64,000 nucleotides of DNA from Antedon mediterranea (Eukaryota > Echinodermata > Crinoidea > Comatulida > Antedonidae), in NCBI RefSeq assembly GCF_964355755.1, contig NC_092673.1:937001-1001000 (forward strand). Direction: 5' to 3'. Shown in pieces: positions 1-12,400 of this stretch (positions are counted from its first letter, which is position 1; each line of letters starts with the position of its first letter). A program made the position numbers and the translations under genes. The notes below the pieces were generated by a model. It was not told where the DNA came from, ran no database searches, and worked only from the letters and a program-made list of their open reading frames with translations.

Positions 1-504
1 CTAACATTTATAGATAGATTAAACATTATTAGTTATCTATAAAACGTTTCTTGACGTTTTTATTTTCAGTTAAATAATTGCAAATTTTATAGGCTAAAAA
101 TTGATTTTTAGGGGTCTTTGTTGAAAATTCGAGGGCGGGGTAGATACATTATTATTACTAGGCGGCTGCTATATGTACGCGTACGTGTACATAGACACAA
201 GGGTTGAACGTCAACTACGTCATCATTGCTTGGTGTTGATGATGATATAATTTGTACAGCTATCTAATAAGGTTTCCAACTGATTGTCACTAGTTTATTT
301 CGCCATAGGCCTACGAAAACATCGATTGGACGAATAATGCAATTAGCGGTCAGATAGTTTGTATACTATAACTCAATAAGAGCTTGATTATCTAATTACA
401 GGGACGCAGAAGTTAAATGATCTCCCTCATACAAGATTAAATGACATGTAAATAACAAGCAAATGAAATTCACCTGGTTGTGGCAATCAAGTTATTTTAA
501 CATA
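1..504. other. Noncoding left edge
   Basis: I see no gene here. It is AT-rich unique-looking sequence with one TAGGCCTA octamer at 306-313. The right side runs into a MITE copy that starts near 505. Confidence 0.5.
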
Positions 505-657
505 AAGCTTGGTTTTCTTTGAATGCGCGCAACGCAACGACGTTGTCACCAATCACAAGCTACAGTCTGGAAGAACCATCCATCGTGATTGGTCAAATTA
601 CTTTTCGACGCGCTAACGTCGTCCCGGCGTTGCGTCGTCCAATTGGGAACCACTTAA
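505..657. mobile_element. MITE family A, copy 1 (CCAAT-type inverted repeat)
   Basis: The segment starts with AAGCTTGGTT and contains GCGCAACGCAACG, then CCAATCACAAGC. It returns through the reverse complement GTGATTGGTCAAATTAC, GGCGTTGCGTCGTCC and GGGAACCAC. The same architecture recurs at least seven more times in the window, which supports a nonautonomous DNA-transposon-like family. An 80-codon open frame (519-761) across it is incidental. No target-site duplication was established. Confidence 0.7.
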
Positions 658-2230
658 ACGTGACATGCGTAGTGGTTATTTTGTTTGAAATTGATAATGA
701 ACTCAAATTAATTATGGTTCGGTTTTATGGTAATTTAAGATTCAGTCATACACCCTTGTAATTATTATCAGTTATCATTTAATCACACGATAAATGTATG
801 TAAATGTTATATTTTTATTTAATATACACCCTTCGCAATTACCGGTTCCTATGTTGATGCGGAGGACAGGAGGACGGTCGATATACACGACGAGGTTAGA
901 CACTGGAATCAATGTAATGTTCGCGGTGTATGTTCGAATCAGATAAATTTTGAAATGCAATACCATGTACCACTAGTCAATTGATGTTCCGAAATCGATC
1001 AATTATAAAATTCCATAATTGGAATAATTTTATGTGACATTTCGCATTGTCGATCGTGTGTGAGTTCAAATATTTTATAATGTGGTGAAACCATTTAATC
1101 AAATGTCGTATACTAATTTCAATTTAATTCTACGATGACGCACATTAGGTTCGATTGACATAATTTGTATGTGACTAATTTAAGCGTTTGAACTATCTCC
1201 ATGATAGATTCTTCAAAATTATCCAATTTAGCTTTAAAATGTCAAAACATATAATGTAGATTTTGTATTGGTCGGTGCATTTAGATGTAAAGACTATTAG
1301 ACGATCTGACTTCTTGTAACGCGGGAGTCTATAGACCCACAGGTAACTCGTGACTCTAACACCAGACCACTTCAGGGCCTAACTCGGGGCATTTTCTATT
1401 TATTATAGACCACTGGCTCTAACTCGAGACTCTTTCTCTACTCCCCCCCCCCCGCATGTAAACTCACGGCCACTTGGCCTATAACTTGGGACACCCTTTC
1501 TTGAACCACGACCCACACCCTCCTCCGAGTTACTGCTTGTGTCCAAATTGAATATTGCTTCACTTTTATATATAATATAATATAATATTGCAATTTGAAT
1601 AACTTATGTGTAACGGTTTGAATAATGAGAACTGAGGATCGAATCAAGGCGATAATACAAACGGACATCATAGTAAGAACTGATGTAAACTTATCAACCA
1701 TGTAATAAAAAAAATGTTACTCTCCCGAACGTATAAAATTGACACTTGCTACTTATATTATAATATTCTCATCTTTCATATTTAATTTTCACATTAAAAC
1801 CTATTTCTATATATTATAATTAGGTTGTAGCAGCTCATCTCAACAGACTTCAACGTTAGCATTGTCTGGCCATCGTATAGTTTGAATCCAGCCCAGGAGA
1901 TATTATGTTGTCGATAATAATAAAGCCACAGTGACGTGTTTCAAATTGCGTCTTTTTTGTAAACATCCATTATTTTCTTAAATAAAAACGATTATGTTAT
2001 ACTAAAATAGATTATTATGTTTATATCACGAACCTAGAACGATTCAGTGTGGTGTACTTTTATACAACATCCGGCTAAAAACACAATACACAACTTGAAT
2101 GTGATTAATTATCAAACTCGTATTAATTTAATGTTTAATATGCATATTAATCAATCAAAATAAAGGTTAGTATATACAATATTCAAAATAACAAAATAGG
2201 CATTCAGCATTATGGAATAAATATCAAATT
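658..2230. other. Intergenic, no gene seen
   Basis: AT-rich sequence with only short chance open frames. It holds a cytosine run at about 1442-1453 and short AT-alternating stretches around 1567-1588. Nothing in it resembles a conserved protein. Confidence 0.5.
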
Positions 2231-2620
2231 AATATATGTTATTATACAGATCAATTCATACATATACTCCAAATATAGATATTAGCTCTCTCTGCCGTGA
2301 TGTCTCTGGTTGTTTTCAAGAATCTCCAGTTTTCATTTTCAACGACAAATTGTTAATAAGAAAGTATTTTAAAGTATATACGCTAAGATATGTATGTAAA
2401 CATCTTTAAAAACACAATGGACAAGATAAAATATTTAAATGTTAAGATAAAAGTACTGTACAATATATATGTACATATATAAAAGTGGGATGAACTCACG
2501 TAAGACAAACAAAACAATACAATTAATATGTTAATATACATATCAATTCATACAGTGTACACTAAATAGATATTAGCTCTATCCAAGAATACCCAGTTTT
2601 CATTTTCAAAAACAAACGAG
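2231..2620. repeat. Diverged direct duplication, period about 300 bp
   Basis: About 2231-2350 and 2526-2620 share an ordered set of words: ATCAATTCATACA, AATAGATATTAGCTCT, AAGAAT, and CCAGTTTTCATTTTCAA. The second copy is shorter because of an internal deletion. I read this as an old local duplication or two copies of an unrecognised repeat. Confidence 0.6.
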
Positions 2621-3031
2621 ATGATAAAATAAAAATGTACTTTCTATTGTTAATATCATAAATATATCATATATATACTGTATATATATCGATAAAGAAC
2701 GTGTGTTGGATTTACAGAGATTCATTGAACTAATAAGTCGGCCATGGCTGCTGCTATCATCAGTAATGCTGCTGCTGATAATATGAAACGCTGAAGAATC
2801 GAACGAACTGCTGCTGCATAAAATGGCTACAATTCCGGTTGCAGCCTCTTGCCTCAAATTAATAACATGGCAACATTTTATAACAAATTACATAAATTGA
2901 CAATCAAGCGTTAAACTTTTACCGACGACCAGATTGATTTAGTCTGTCTTTTTTTATTTCGATTTTCATTTCACTTTCTCCTTCGTAATGATAATGCAAA
3001 TTAATGTTTTATAATCGTAAGGACATTTACT

Positions 3032-3069
3032 CATGATTGATTTGGGGTGTCGGCAAGGAGAAATTGCAG
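3032..3069 (+). other. Possible small 5' exon with donor site
   Basis: An ATG at about 3033 opens a short frame that ends at GCAG|GTAAATG, an acceptable donor. It lies on the same strand as the receptor gene, about 1.2 kb before its candidate 5' UTR acceptor. It could be a leader exon of that gene, or chance. Nothing else supports it. Confidence 0.15.
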
Positions 3070-3173
3070 GTAAATGATTTCGTATAAATTTTCGTTTAAA
3101 AAATACTGGTGTCAGCGATCACTTTCGGGACAGGGGATATTTTAGTGGTGTTTGTGGTTGTCCTATTATAATT

Positions 3174-3201
3174 ATTCAGATTCAGATTCAGATTCGATTT
3201 A
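3174..3201 (-). mobile_element. LINE-type 3' terminal microsatellite (GAATCT)n
   Basis: On the minus strand the sequence reads AATAAATC followed by about three GAATCT units. A short microsatellite immediately after an AATAAA-like stretch is typical of the 3' ends of CR1/L2-type non-LTR elements. No coding remnant was recognised next to it, so this would be a severely truncated copy. Confidence 0.4.
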
Positions 3202-3260
3202 TTAAGTCATTCATACATAGTATAATGATAATTGTTTTCTTGGCAGAAAAACACAAACAA

Positions 3261-3722
3261 AACAATACACACATAATATTTACATTCATGATCAACTTGG
3301 AAACTAACAACAATAACTGACCAAGCAATAAAAACAGACCTAATGACCTATCTTTTAAACTCATTTTTGTGTAGTATAATATTGTTTATAGATGATTATG
3401 TTTTTTTCGACCACCGCTATACCGACTGGCTCGACAGGAAGGATACATTATGTGCATCATCATCTTCCTATCCATGCTTCCTGCCATATGGATAATGTAT
3501 AAACAATACACACAAACAGCAACAACAACTGATCAAGCAATATAAAAACAGACCTATGATCTATATCTTTGAAACTCATTGTTGTGTAGTCTAATAGTCT
3601 AATATTGTTTATAGATGCATGTTTTTTTCGACCACCGCTATCGAATGACAGGAAGGATAGGCCTACATATGTGCACCATCTTCCAATCCTTGCGTCCTGG
3701 CACTCCTATGGATAATGTTATA
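3261..3722. repeat. Tandem duplication, period 241 bp, two diverged copies
   Basis: Copy 1 begins at 3261 and copy 2 at 3502, both with AACAATACACAC. They share in order AAAAACAGACCTA, TTGTGTAGT, TAATATTGTTTATAGATG, TTTTTTTCGACCACCGCTAT, GACAGGAAGGATA and ATATGGATAATGT-like ends. Small indels and substitutions separate the copies. A TAGGCCTA octamer (3658-3665) is present only in copy 2. Confidence 0.8.
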
Positions 3723-4210
3723 TTTAAATCAGAATTAGTAATTTAACTCTTTCCTGATTTTATAGATACAATTTGTTTATGTACAGGCTAGTGTCCTTTA
3801 CTGCTAACTGTTTACGCGATTGATTGCATATTATGATGTAAGTGATTCACGATAACTCTTATTATTGCTAATTAACTAACTTCAATTACTAAGTAACTTA
3901 TCATAATAGAAGAAAAGGGGGGCCAGTATGCATCCATTAGTCTCTGTGCGTAGTTGTGTGATTGAGTGAATGTCGAATGCGTTCTATTTCGTTTCCATCA
4001 TGATGTAAAGACGATATATGTATGCTTGTTTGTGATTTATAGATTTATACACACTTTAAGTTGAGCGCATGCGTGTACATGTTGTTTGACATGGAATCAA
4101 GCAGTACATAATACAAGCTATACGTTAAATTTACTGTTACAAAAACGAAGCGTAACGCAGTCTCAATGAACTAAACGATTTATTCGTTTCTTTCAGAGCC
4201 TCGATCTTGA
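3723..4210. other. Upstream noncoding region of the receptor gene
   Basis: No open frame of note. It is AT-rich and lies directly upstream of the candidate 5' UTR acceptor. No TATA box or initiator can be chosen with confidence from sequence alone. Confidence 0.4.
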
Positions 4211-4245
4211 TAACTAACTATCCATGTTTTTGTTTATATTTCAGA
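4211..4245 (+). promoter_or_regulatory. Candidate 5' UTR splice acceptor
   Basis: A branch-point-like TAACTAAC (about 4211-4218) is followed by a T-rich tract and TTTATATTTCAG, with AG at 4243-4244. The downstream sequence to the receptor ATG at 4574 would be untranslated. This suggests an intron in the 5' UTR in front of a single-exon coding region. An RNA-derived read would be decisive. Confidence 0.45.
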
Positions 4246-4573
4246 AAACGAATGAAAGCAATGAATCATTATTTTCAACACTGATGACCGAAGTACAAAG
4301 AAAGCATTTACGTTGGTCACAAAGCGTTTGTAATGAGGAAACGCGCAAAATTGATCCTCGTGTTGGCATTTCTTGTTTGTATATTTAGTTCACGACGATT
4401 TTCAATTTAATCTCTGAAACGCGTTTAAAATGTGTATGACGCATTCCGTAACGCATAGGCGTTAAGTATGTAAACCGAATATTTACTTTAAAGACAAATG
4501 TTATTTAACTGTCAATGCAATAATATTTATTTATGATAGACTGGTTTTAATGTTGCTGAATTAAAAAAGAAAA

Positions 4574-5869
4574 ATGGAGTATCCTGATGAAAACATTACA
4601 TTGAATAATGATGATATTGATACCACCAATCATAAATCTTATCAAATTATTTTACCAGCCGTTGCAGTGACAATAGTCATAATCGCTATAATATTTGGGA
4701 ACTCTCTGGTTTGCATTGCTATCTGGAAGATTCGTTCGTTAAAAGGCATACAAAACTGGTTTTTATTTTCACTTGCCATTAGTGATCTGATGGTCGGTGT
4801 ACTCATTATGCCTTTTGGAATCGTTAATAAACTTCTTGGAACGTGGGTGTTTGGTAGTATATGGTGTCAAGCGTGGAAATGCCTTGATGTCAACGCATGT
4901 TCAGCCTCCATATTAAATCTCTGCCTTATAAGCGTTGATCGATATTTCTCGATCATCAAGGCCGTTAAGTACACGCGGTGGAGGAACGCGTTTCGCGCCA
5001 AAGTCATGATCGCGTCCGTCTGGATTCTGTCTGCCTTGATCTCATTACCACCTCTGTTTGGTTGGCAGGGTAACAACGATGACGAGGGTAGTGCAGTTTG
5101 CAGATTAAGTGACAATAAAGCCTATATTATATACTCTACTTTATGTTCATTTTTTATACCCGCGTTTATCATGGTTTACATATACATTCGCATTTGGTTT
5201 GCAGCTAAAAAACACGCAAGAACGTCTATTCGAAGTGTATCCGCAAAGACAAAAAAAACAAAAAAAGGGACGTATGAAATGGCAAATAACGCGACAGACC
5301 AGACTTGCGTTGACCAGTTAGAACCAACAAGTGGCGGTTCAGACGAAGTTGAGCCACCGTCATCACCACAAGAATCGTCACAAACTGATAACAATGAAAG
5401 GGACGAACAGGAGCAACCGAAATGGAAATGGGAAAAGAACGAAGAGGGACATACGACGCCAGGAAGAGATACCGTCATTGATAAAGATACTAAAGTTATC
5501 GGCTGTGATAAAACCGCTCTTGTTAAAGAAGGTGCGAAGGATAAAAACGGTTTAGCGACAGAAAATGGCAAACACGTCTCCAAAGAGTCGGAAATCGACC
5601 GGCAAAAACGGAAGCTAGCGCAAACAAGAGAACGGCGGGCCACGTTAGTTCTGGGAATAATAATGGGTGGTTTTATTTTATCGTGGTATCCGTTCTTCCA
5701 ATTGTACTTTATTACAGCGATATGTGAAAAATGTCACTTTCCAGATTTGTTATTTGCGTTTTTCGAATGGATTGGGTATTGCAACAGTGCAATCAATCCT
5801 CTCATTTATACATTTTTCAATCGTGACTTTCGAAAAGCCTTTAAAAAATTACTTGGATGTGGACGTTGA
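4574..5869 (+). CDS. Aminergic class A GPCR, alpha2-adrenergic/octopamine-like
   Basis: A complete 431-residue, seven-helix receptor in one exon, expected in the plasma membrane and coupled to a G protein. Helices lie near residues 26-51, 61-84, 98-121, 143-165, 184-208, 357-381 and 391-414. Conserved marks are N43 (1.50), D71 (2.50), C98 paired with C176, the amine-binding D105 (3.32), DRY 122-124, W150, serines S188 and S192 (5.42, 5.46) that contact catechol or phenol hydroxyls, P196, F367, W371 with P373-F374-F375, and NPLIY 408-412. TM7 (GYCNSAINP) and the tail resemble alpha2 receptors. N7 is a likely glycosylation site and C429 a possible palmitoylation site. The third loop (about 212-355) is long and charged, as in Gi-type amine receptors. 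Oddities are E398 at 7.39, SWYP rather than CWxP, and DRYF rather than DRYW. An in-frame TAA four codons upstream and A at -3, G at +4 support the start. The ligand cannot be assigned. Confidence 0.95.
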   Translation: MEYPDENITLNNDDIDTTNHKSYQIILPAVAVTIVIIAIIFGNSLVCIAIWKIRSLKGIQNWFLFSLAISDLMVGVLIMPFGIVNKLLGTWVFGSIWCQAWKCLDVNACSASILNLCLISVDRYFSIIKAVKYTRWRNAFRAKVMIASVWILSALISLPPLFGWQGNNDDEGSAVCRLSDNKAYIIYSTLCSFFIPAFIMVYIYIRIWFAAKKHARTSIRSVSAKTKKTKKGTYEMANNATDQTCVDQLEPTSGGSDEVEPPSSPQESSQTDNNERDEQEQPKWKWEKNEEGHTTPGRDTVIDKDTKVIGCDKTALVKEGAKDKNGLATENGKHVSKESEIDRQKRKLAQTRERRATLVLGIIMGGFILSWYPFFQLYFITAICEKCHFPDLLFAFFEWIGYCNSAINPLIYTFFNRDFRKAFKKLLGCGR

Positions 5870-6541
5870 TCCGTTTCACTAGTGGGATCACATTTGAAGA
5901 CGCGCTAGCGTCGGTAAAACAGCAGAAACGCCTAACATTCCTGTGTGGCCATTACGCTGTACAGGATTACGGTCAGTATATCGCGATGTTTCCATGTAAT
6001 AATTCTAGATTTATAAGAGTAACTATATATACATTAATATATTTTCATGAAGTATTTATCGAAATGTTAAGTTGATTACCTGGTCGACTAATGTGTCCTT
6101 CCAGTTAGTGTTAAACACTTATTGATTGTGTACTGGTTGCAGCTCATTTAGTATAAAGCATGCGCAATGTAATGAGGACGATGCCATTAGGGCATATGTC
6201 TTCTGTATATCTTCTCTATGTCTTTCAATGTAAACATACATGTGAATGTGTACATAATGTAAATGTATAAATTATCAGTTGTATTGTATATTTGAAGTTT
6301 ACTGGGATTGACTTGTAGGATATAAACATTAACATAGATTCGCAAAGTTATACTATAACATAGAATAGTATTACTGTATAAGCTATATAAAATCTTTATG
6401 GGGAAATGTATAATGATACGAATGCATAACCCGTGCACTGTACTGATGAAGTTCGGTAGGCCTATGAACTTTTACTGAAATGTAAGGGCCTATTGTTTGA
6501 CAGTGTAACTATACACAGCATAGTAATGTGGGAAATTGATT
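5870..6541. other. Downstream flank and likely 3' UTR of the receptor gene
   Basis: No gene. No clear AATAAA occurs before the one at 6564-6569, which lies inside a MITE, so the receptor's poly(A) site is not determined. A TAGGCCTA octamer is at 6457-6464. Confidence 0.4.
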
Positions 6542-6694
6542 GGTTTTTACCAGGACGCAACGCAATAAAGATATATGGGCAACGTAAGTTATTTGACCAA
6601 TCACAAGCAAAAGATCACCCAACTATTGCTTTTGATTGGCCAAATTACGTGTGTTGCGCGTAGATGTCACCTGCGTTAAAAATCCTATGGTAAC
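6542..6694. mobile_element. MITE family A, copy 2
   Basis: The left arm holds CCAGGACGCAACGCAA and TTTGACCAATCACAAGC; the right arm holds GCTTTTGATTGGCCAAATTACG and TTGCGCG. It ends near ATCCTATGGTAAC. It carries an AATAAA at 6564-6569 that could serve as a poly(A) signal for the receptor upstream, which is inference only. Confidence 0.7.
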
Positions 6695-8079
6695 AAATGC
6701 GTTATCCGTTACGTAATAACAATGTTAGCCTATCAACATCACTGTACAGCAGGAGTGCTTCTCAACTAACCAATCGATATGCTAATAGTTACGTGTAATC
6801 AAATAATTATATATTAAGGACCTACGTTGAGAGGTGAAAGAATCAATATAATAACATTATTAGATGATCGTCGTAGGCGAACGAACGCGCTCAAGTCCTT
6901 AGTGAGTGGGCACGTTACAAGAAGGGTACTTAATAACATCAATATAATACTAATACTGTATGGTTACATCGCTGTACTTAATTACATTAATATTATAGAC
7001 CAACACTTATACACATCATACGGTTAACGATCGTGGCACTTAGAACCAACTCAAAACTTTAAGCAACTCTTGATTTGTACTGGGATGACCAGCGCGTGGA
7101 TGATTCGATTACGTCTGGACCTCGTCGGACAACTCGTGTTAATGATCGATTGTATCACCCAATTACTTGATTTAGTCTAAAATCAGTACAATTAGTTCTG
7201 GTCTGATTTTGTTCGAATCCTAATTAAATTTAGACCAAATCACTACAAATTTAGAATTTTGTCGAGGTATTGGAGAAACCTTTCGTTATATAATGACCTT
7301 TACTAAGATTTCTGGTTATAACTGTACAATATACAATTGGATTACTTGTAATTCTCCCATACGTATACAATGCCAACAATTAGGTTATAAATACATTACC
7401 TTTAATTCCATTACATTCTATTGTATAAGACCAACATGTCATTACATAAAATTGTGTTACATTAAATTGTATTGCATTTACACTAAGGAACATTGAATTA
7501 TGTTTCCATTCTTCAAGTCTATAATGTATTTATCATCAATGCACAATATAATACAATATATTCTATTACCATAACATAATATACCACCACCAGTTTCACT
7601 AGTTAGATGTAATTATTATATTATTACATTCATATTATGTCATATTTCCATTCTGTTGGCCTACGTTGTATTCCTATCAACATATCAATAGATAATATTA
7701 ACAGATTATTTCATTATGTCTTATATATTCAAATACATTCAGTAATGGTTAAAATGTACGGTACATTACATTATAATATAACTCCAGTATCCAGTAGTGC
7801 CCCCCCCCCCCACCCCAATATATATTGATCACAGTGTTTTTATTTCCCTTCTTTCGTTTCCCTTTAACAAAATAGCATGAATTTACTACAGATAACCTAT
7901 GCATATTATTCAAGCCTGTAGCCTGAAGTGCCCTTTTAAAACTAAAGATCAGCAATGAAAAATGGTATATGGATATTACTAGCCTGTGACGATGTATTTT
8001 CCTTTTGTGAAAAAACGAACCTTCTGTAAAAATCTTGGCTATGGGCTTGATATTATACATAACAATATTGAACTACAAG
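6695..8079. other. Intergenic, no gene seen
   Basis: AT-rich sequence with short chance open frames only. A cytosine run is at about 7800-7811. Several ATTACAT/TAATAC-rich stretches suggest old low-complexity decay. Confidence 0.45.
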
Positions 8080-8566
8080 CATTACACTACAGTATGTACA
8101 ACAAAAAACACAAGAATATAATACATCATTAAACCAGTATTAAAACACAATACAATTATACACACAACCATAAAAATACTAGCTAACATAATACTATAAA
8201 TAGCAATATCAATGCAAGTATGGTGGAAAAATACAATAGAGATACTGTAGTAAAAGATAGGGAACATTGATTCACTATTACCTGAAAACAATGCGTATAG
8301 CAATATAATACAAACATATAATATAAACAAAACCAAACATATCCACCACTCCCTCAAACAATAAGAATGTTGTACAGCCTAACATAGCTACTGTTCACAA
8401 CAACACAACAATAAAATCTACATAATAAAAAGGAACAACGGTCACACTATACAGCCACATCACAACCCAGCATACTTTAAATCAATATGAATCATCACAA
8501 AATTAGTATAACATACACACAACATTAACTAACATGAATCAACGTAACATACAACACAACAAAACA

Positions 8567-8805
8567 CATCCCATTATGCAAAACATGTCACAACACATTA
8601 AACAGCACTAAACAACAGAAGGTAATGATTAATTACCTGTCTCAACACAACATTGCTGTAACATACACACATTCGACATAAACTAGCATTAATCTACGTA
8701 ACACACAAACATAACAAATCACATCCCATTATGCAAAACATGTCACAACACATCAAACAGCACTAAACAACAGAAGGTAATGATTAATTACCTGTCTGAA
8801 CACAG
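8567..8805. repeat. Direct duplication inside the satellite flank, period 155 bp
   Basis: CATCCCATTATGCAAAACAT begins at 8567 and again at 8722. Each is followed by almost identical sequence through CAACAGAAGGTAATG and ATTAATTACCTGTCT. The copies differ at only a few positions, so this duplication is more recent than the satellite flank around it. Confidence 0.85.
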
Positions 8806-11800
8806 ATAAGATAATGTGAAACAACATTACTCAAAACTAACCGACATTATATAACGATAAATAACATGAAACAACACTAACCACATAACATTTACCACTA
8901 ACACAACATACTGTAAATCAACATTACTCAACACAACACTAATCCGATGAAACATAATGCCTAACAACATGACTCAACATAACACCAAGCATTACATGAC
9001 AAAAGATAATGTGGAATAACTTGGTTCAACACATTCCACTCGGCAGTAAACCGACAAAAGATAATGTTGTACAACATAGTTCAACATAACATAACACCCG
9101 GTACTAAAACGTATAATAAAAATAACATAACTCAATACAATATAGCAAACACACACATACACTAAATTGACACAGCATAATTTGAACGAAAGCAATGCCC
9201 AATAACATAGCACACAAAACTAACCGACATAACAGAATTAAAGTGCACAACATAAACCGACATTATGATAATAATAACATGACTCTACATAAGATAGACA
9301 CAGCTCTAACCGAAAATAAAGCGAAACAACGTTACTCAGCACAACACTCAATACTAAAAGACATAACATAATATGAAACATTACTAAACACAACAAAAAA
9401 ATACAGTACCATTATGCACTAACTGACAACATGGCTCAACACAACATAGTACAATGAACTAAATTGACACAACGCAATGTGAAATGTGACCTAATGTAAC
9501 ACTAAACATTAATTCAACACATCACACCATCCACCACTAACTGACATAATGTAAAACAACATGACTCAACACAATATAGCATCCACCACTAACTGGCACA
9601 ACATAAAGTGACACAACATGATTCTACACAACATAGCATCCACCACTAACTGACACAACATAATGTGACACAACATGACTCTACACAACATAGCATCCGC
9701 CACTAACTGACACAACATAATGTGACACAACATGACTCTACACAACACAACATAGCATCCACCACTAACTGGCACAACATAATGTGACACAACATGACTC
9801 TACACAACATAGCATCCACCACTAACTGACACAACATAATGTGACACAACATGACTCTACACAACATAGCATCCGCCACTAACTGGCACAACATAATGTG
9901 ACACAACATGACTCTACAGAACATAGCATCCACAACTAACTGGCACAACATAATGTGATACAACATGACTCTACACAGCATAGCATCTAAAACTAAACCG
10001 ACACAACGTCATGTGATACAACATGACTCTACACAGCATAGCATCCACCACTAACTGGCACAACATAATGTGACACAACATGACTCAACACAACATAGCA
10101 TCCACCACTAACTGGTACAACATAATGTGACACAACATGACTCTACACAGCATAGCATCCACCACTAAGTGGCACAACATAATGTGACACAACATGACTC
10201 TACACAACATAGCATCCACCACTAACTGGTACAACATAATGTGAGACAACATGACTCTACACAGTATAGCATCCACCACTAAGTGGCACAACATAGTGTG
10301 ACACAACATGACTCAACACAGCATAGCTTCCACCACTAAGTGGCACAACATAATGTGACACAACATGACTCTACACAACATAGCATCCACCACTAACTGG
10401 CACAACATAAGGTGACATAACATGACTCAACACAACATAGCATTCAAAACTAAACCGACACAACGTAATGTGATACAAAATGACTCAACGCAACATAGCA
10501 CTCAAAAAATAAATCGACACAACATAATATAGCACAACATGACTCAACACAACATAGCACTCAAAACTAAACCGACACAACATGACTCAACATAACATAG
10601 CACTCAAAACTAAACCGACACAACATAATGTAGCACAACATGACTCAACATAAAATAGCACTCAAACTAAACCGACACAACATAATGTAGCACAACATGA
10701 CTCAACACAACATAGCACTCAAAACTAAACCGACACAACATGACTCAACACAACATAGCACTCAAAACTAAACCGACACAACATGACTCAACACAACATA
10801 GCACTCAAAACTAAACCGACACAACATGACTCAACACCACATAGCACTCAAAACTAAACCGACACAACATAATGTAGCACAACATGACTCAACACAACAT
10901 AGCACTCAAAACTAAATCGACCCAACATGATGCGAAACAACATTACTCGACATAGCATAGCATCAACTGCTAACTGCCATAACATTTACTCAACACAGCA
11001 TACTACCAGGTACATAACACTCAGAACTAAACCGACACAACATAATGTGAAACAACATGTATCAACACAACATAGCACCAAGCACTAACTGACACAACAT
11101 AATGTAAAACAACATGACTCAACACAACATAGCATCCACTACCAACTGCCATAATATTTACTCAACACAGCATACTACCAGGCACAACATAATGTGTAAC
11201 AGAATTACACAACACAACATAGCACTCAGAAGTAAACTAACACAACATAATGTGAAACAACATGCATCAACACAAAATAGCACCAGGCATTAACTGCCAC
11301 AACATAATGTAAAACAACATGACTCAACACAACATAGCACCAGGCATTTTAACTGACACAACATAATGTAAAACAACATGACTCAACACAACATAGCACC
11401 AGGCATTTTAACTGACACAACATAATGTAAAACAACATGACTCAACACAACACAGCACCAGACATTAACTGACACAACATAATGTAAAACAACATGAATT
11501 AACACAACATAGCACCAGGCATTATCTGACACAACATAATGTAAAACAACATGACTCAACACAACATAGCATCAGACATTAACTGACACAAAATGATGTG
11601 ACACATTACTGAATACAACATAGCACTCATAACTAAACAACATGGCACACGCCACTAATCGATATAACATACTGTAAAACGTCATGACAACATAAAGTAG
11701 CACTCAAAACTAAACTGGCACAACATAATGTAAAACAACATGACTCAACACAACATAGAACTCAGAACTAAACCGACACAGCATTATGTGACACAATATG

Positions 11801-11849
11801 ACTCTACACAACATAGCATCCACTACTGACACAACATAATGACTCAACA

Positions 11850-12400
11850 CAACATAGCACTCAGAACTAAACCGACACAACATAATGTAACACAACATGA
11901 CTCAACACAACATAGCACTCAGAATTAAACCGACACAACATAATGTGACACAACATGACTCAACACAACATAGCATCCACTACTGACACAACATAATGAC
12001 TCAACACAACATAGCACTCTGAACTAAACCGACACAACATAATGTGATACAACATGACTCAACACAACATAGCACTCAGAATTAAACCGACACAACATAA
12101 TGTGACACAACATGACTCAACACAACATAGCATCCACTACTGACACAACATAATGACTCAACACAACATAGCACTCTGAACTAAACCGACACAACATAAT
12201 GTGATACAACATGACTCAACACAACATAGCACTCAGAATTAAACCGACACAACATAATGTGACACAACATGACTCAACACAACATAGCATCCACTACTGA
12301 CACAACATAATGACTCAACACAACATAGCACTCAGAACTAAACCGACACAACATAATGTGACACAACATGACTCAACACAACATAGCATCCACCACTAAC
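11850..12400. repeat. Higher-order satellite repeat, 157-bp period
   Basis: The word GCACTCAGAATTAAACC starts at 11915, 12072 and 12229, exactly 157 bp apart. Each period holds three variant monomers in fixed order: one beginning GCACTCAGAATT, a short one beginning CATCCACTACTGACAC, and one beginning GCACTCTGAACT. The periods are nearly identical, unlike the neighbouring monomers. Confidence 0.9.

Noticed and set aside
5176-5643. 155-codon minus-strand open frame
   Set aside because: It lies entirely inside the receptor coding region on the opposite strand and shows no domain; it is a shadow of the third-loop codons.
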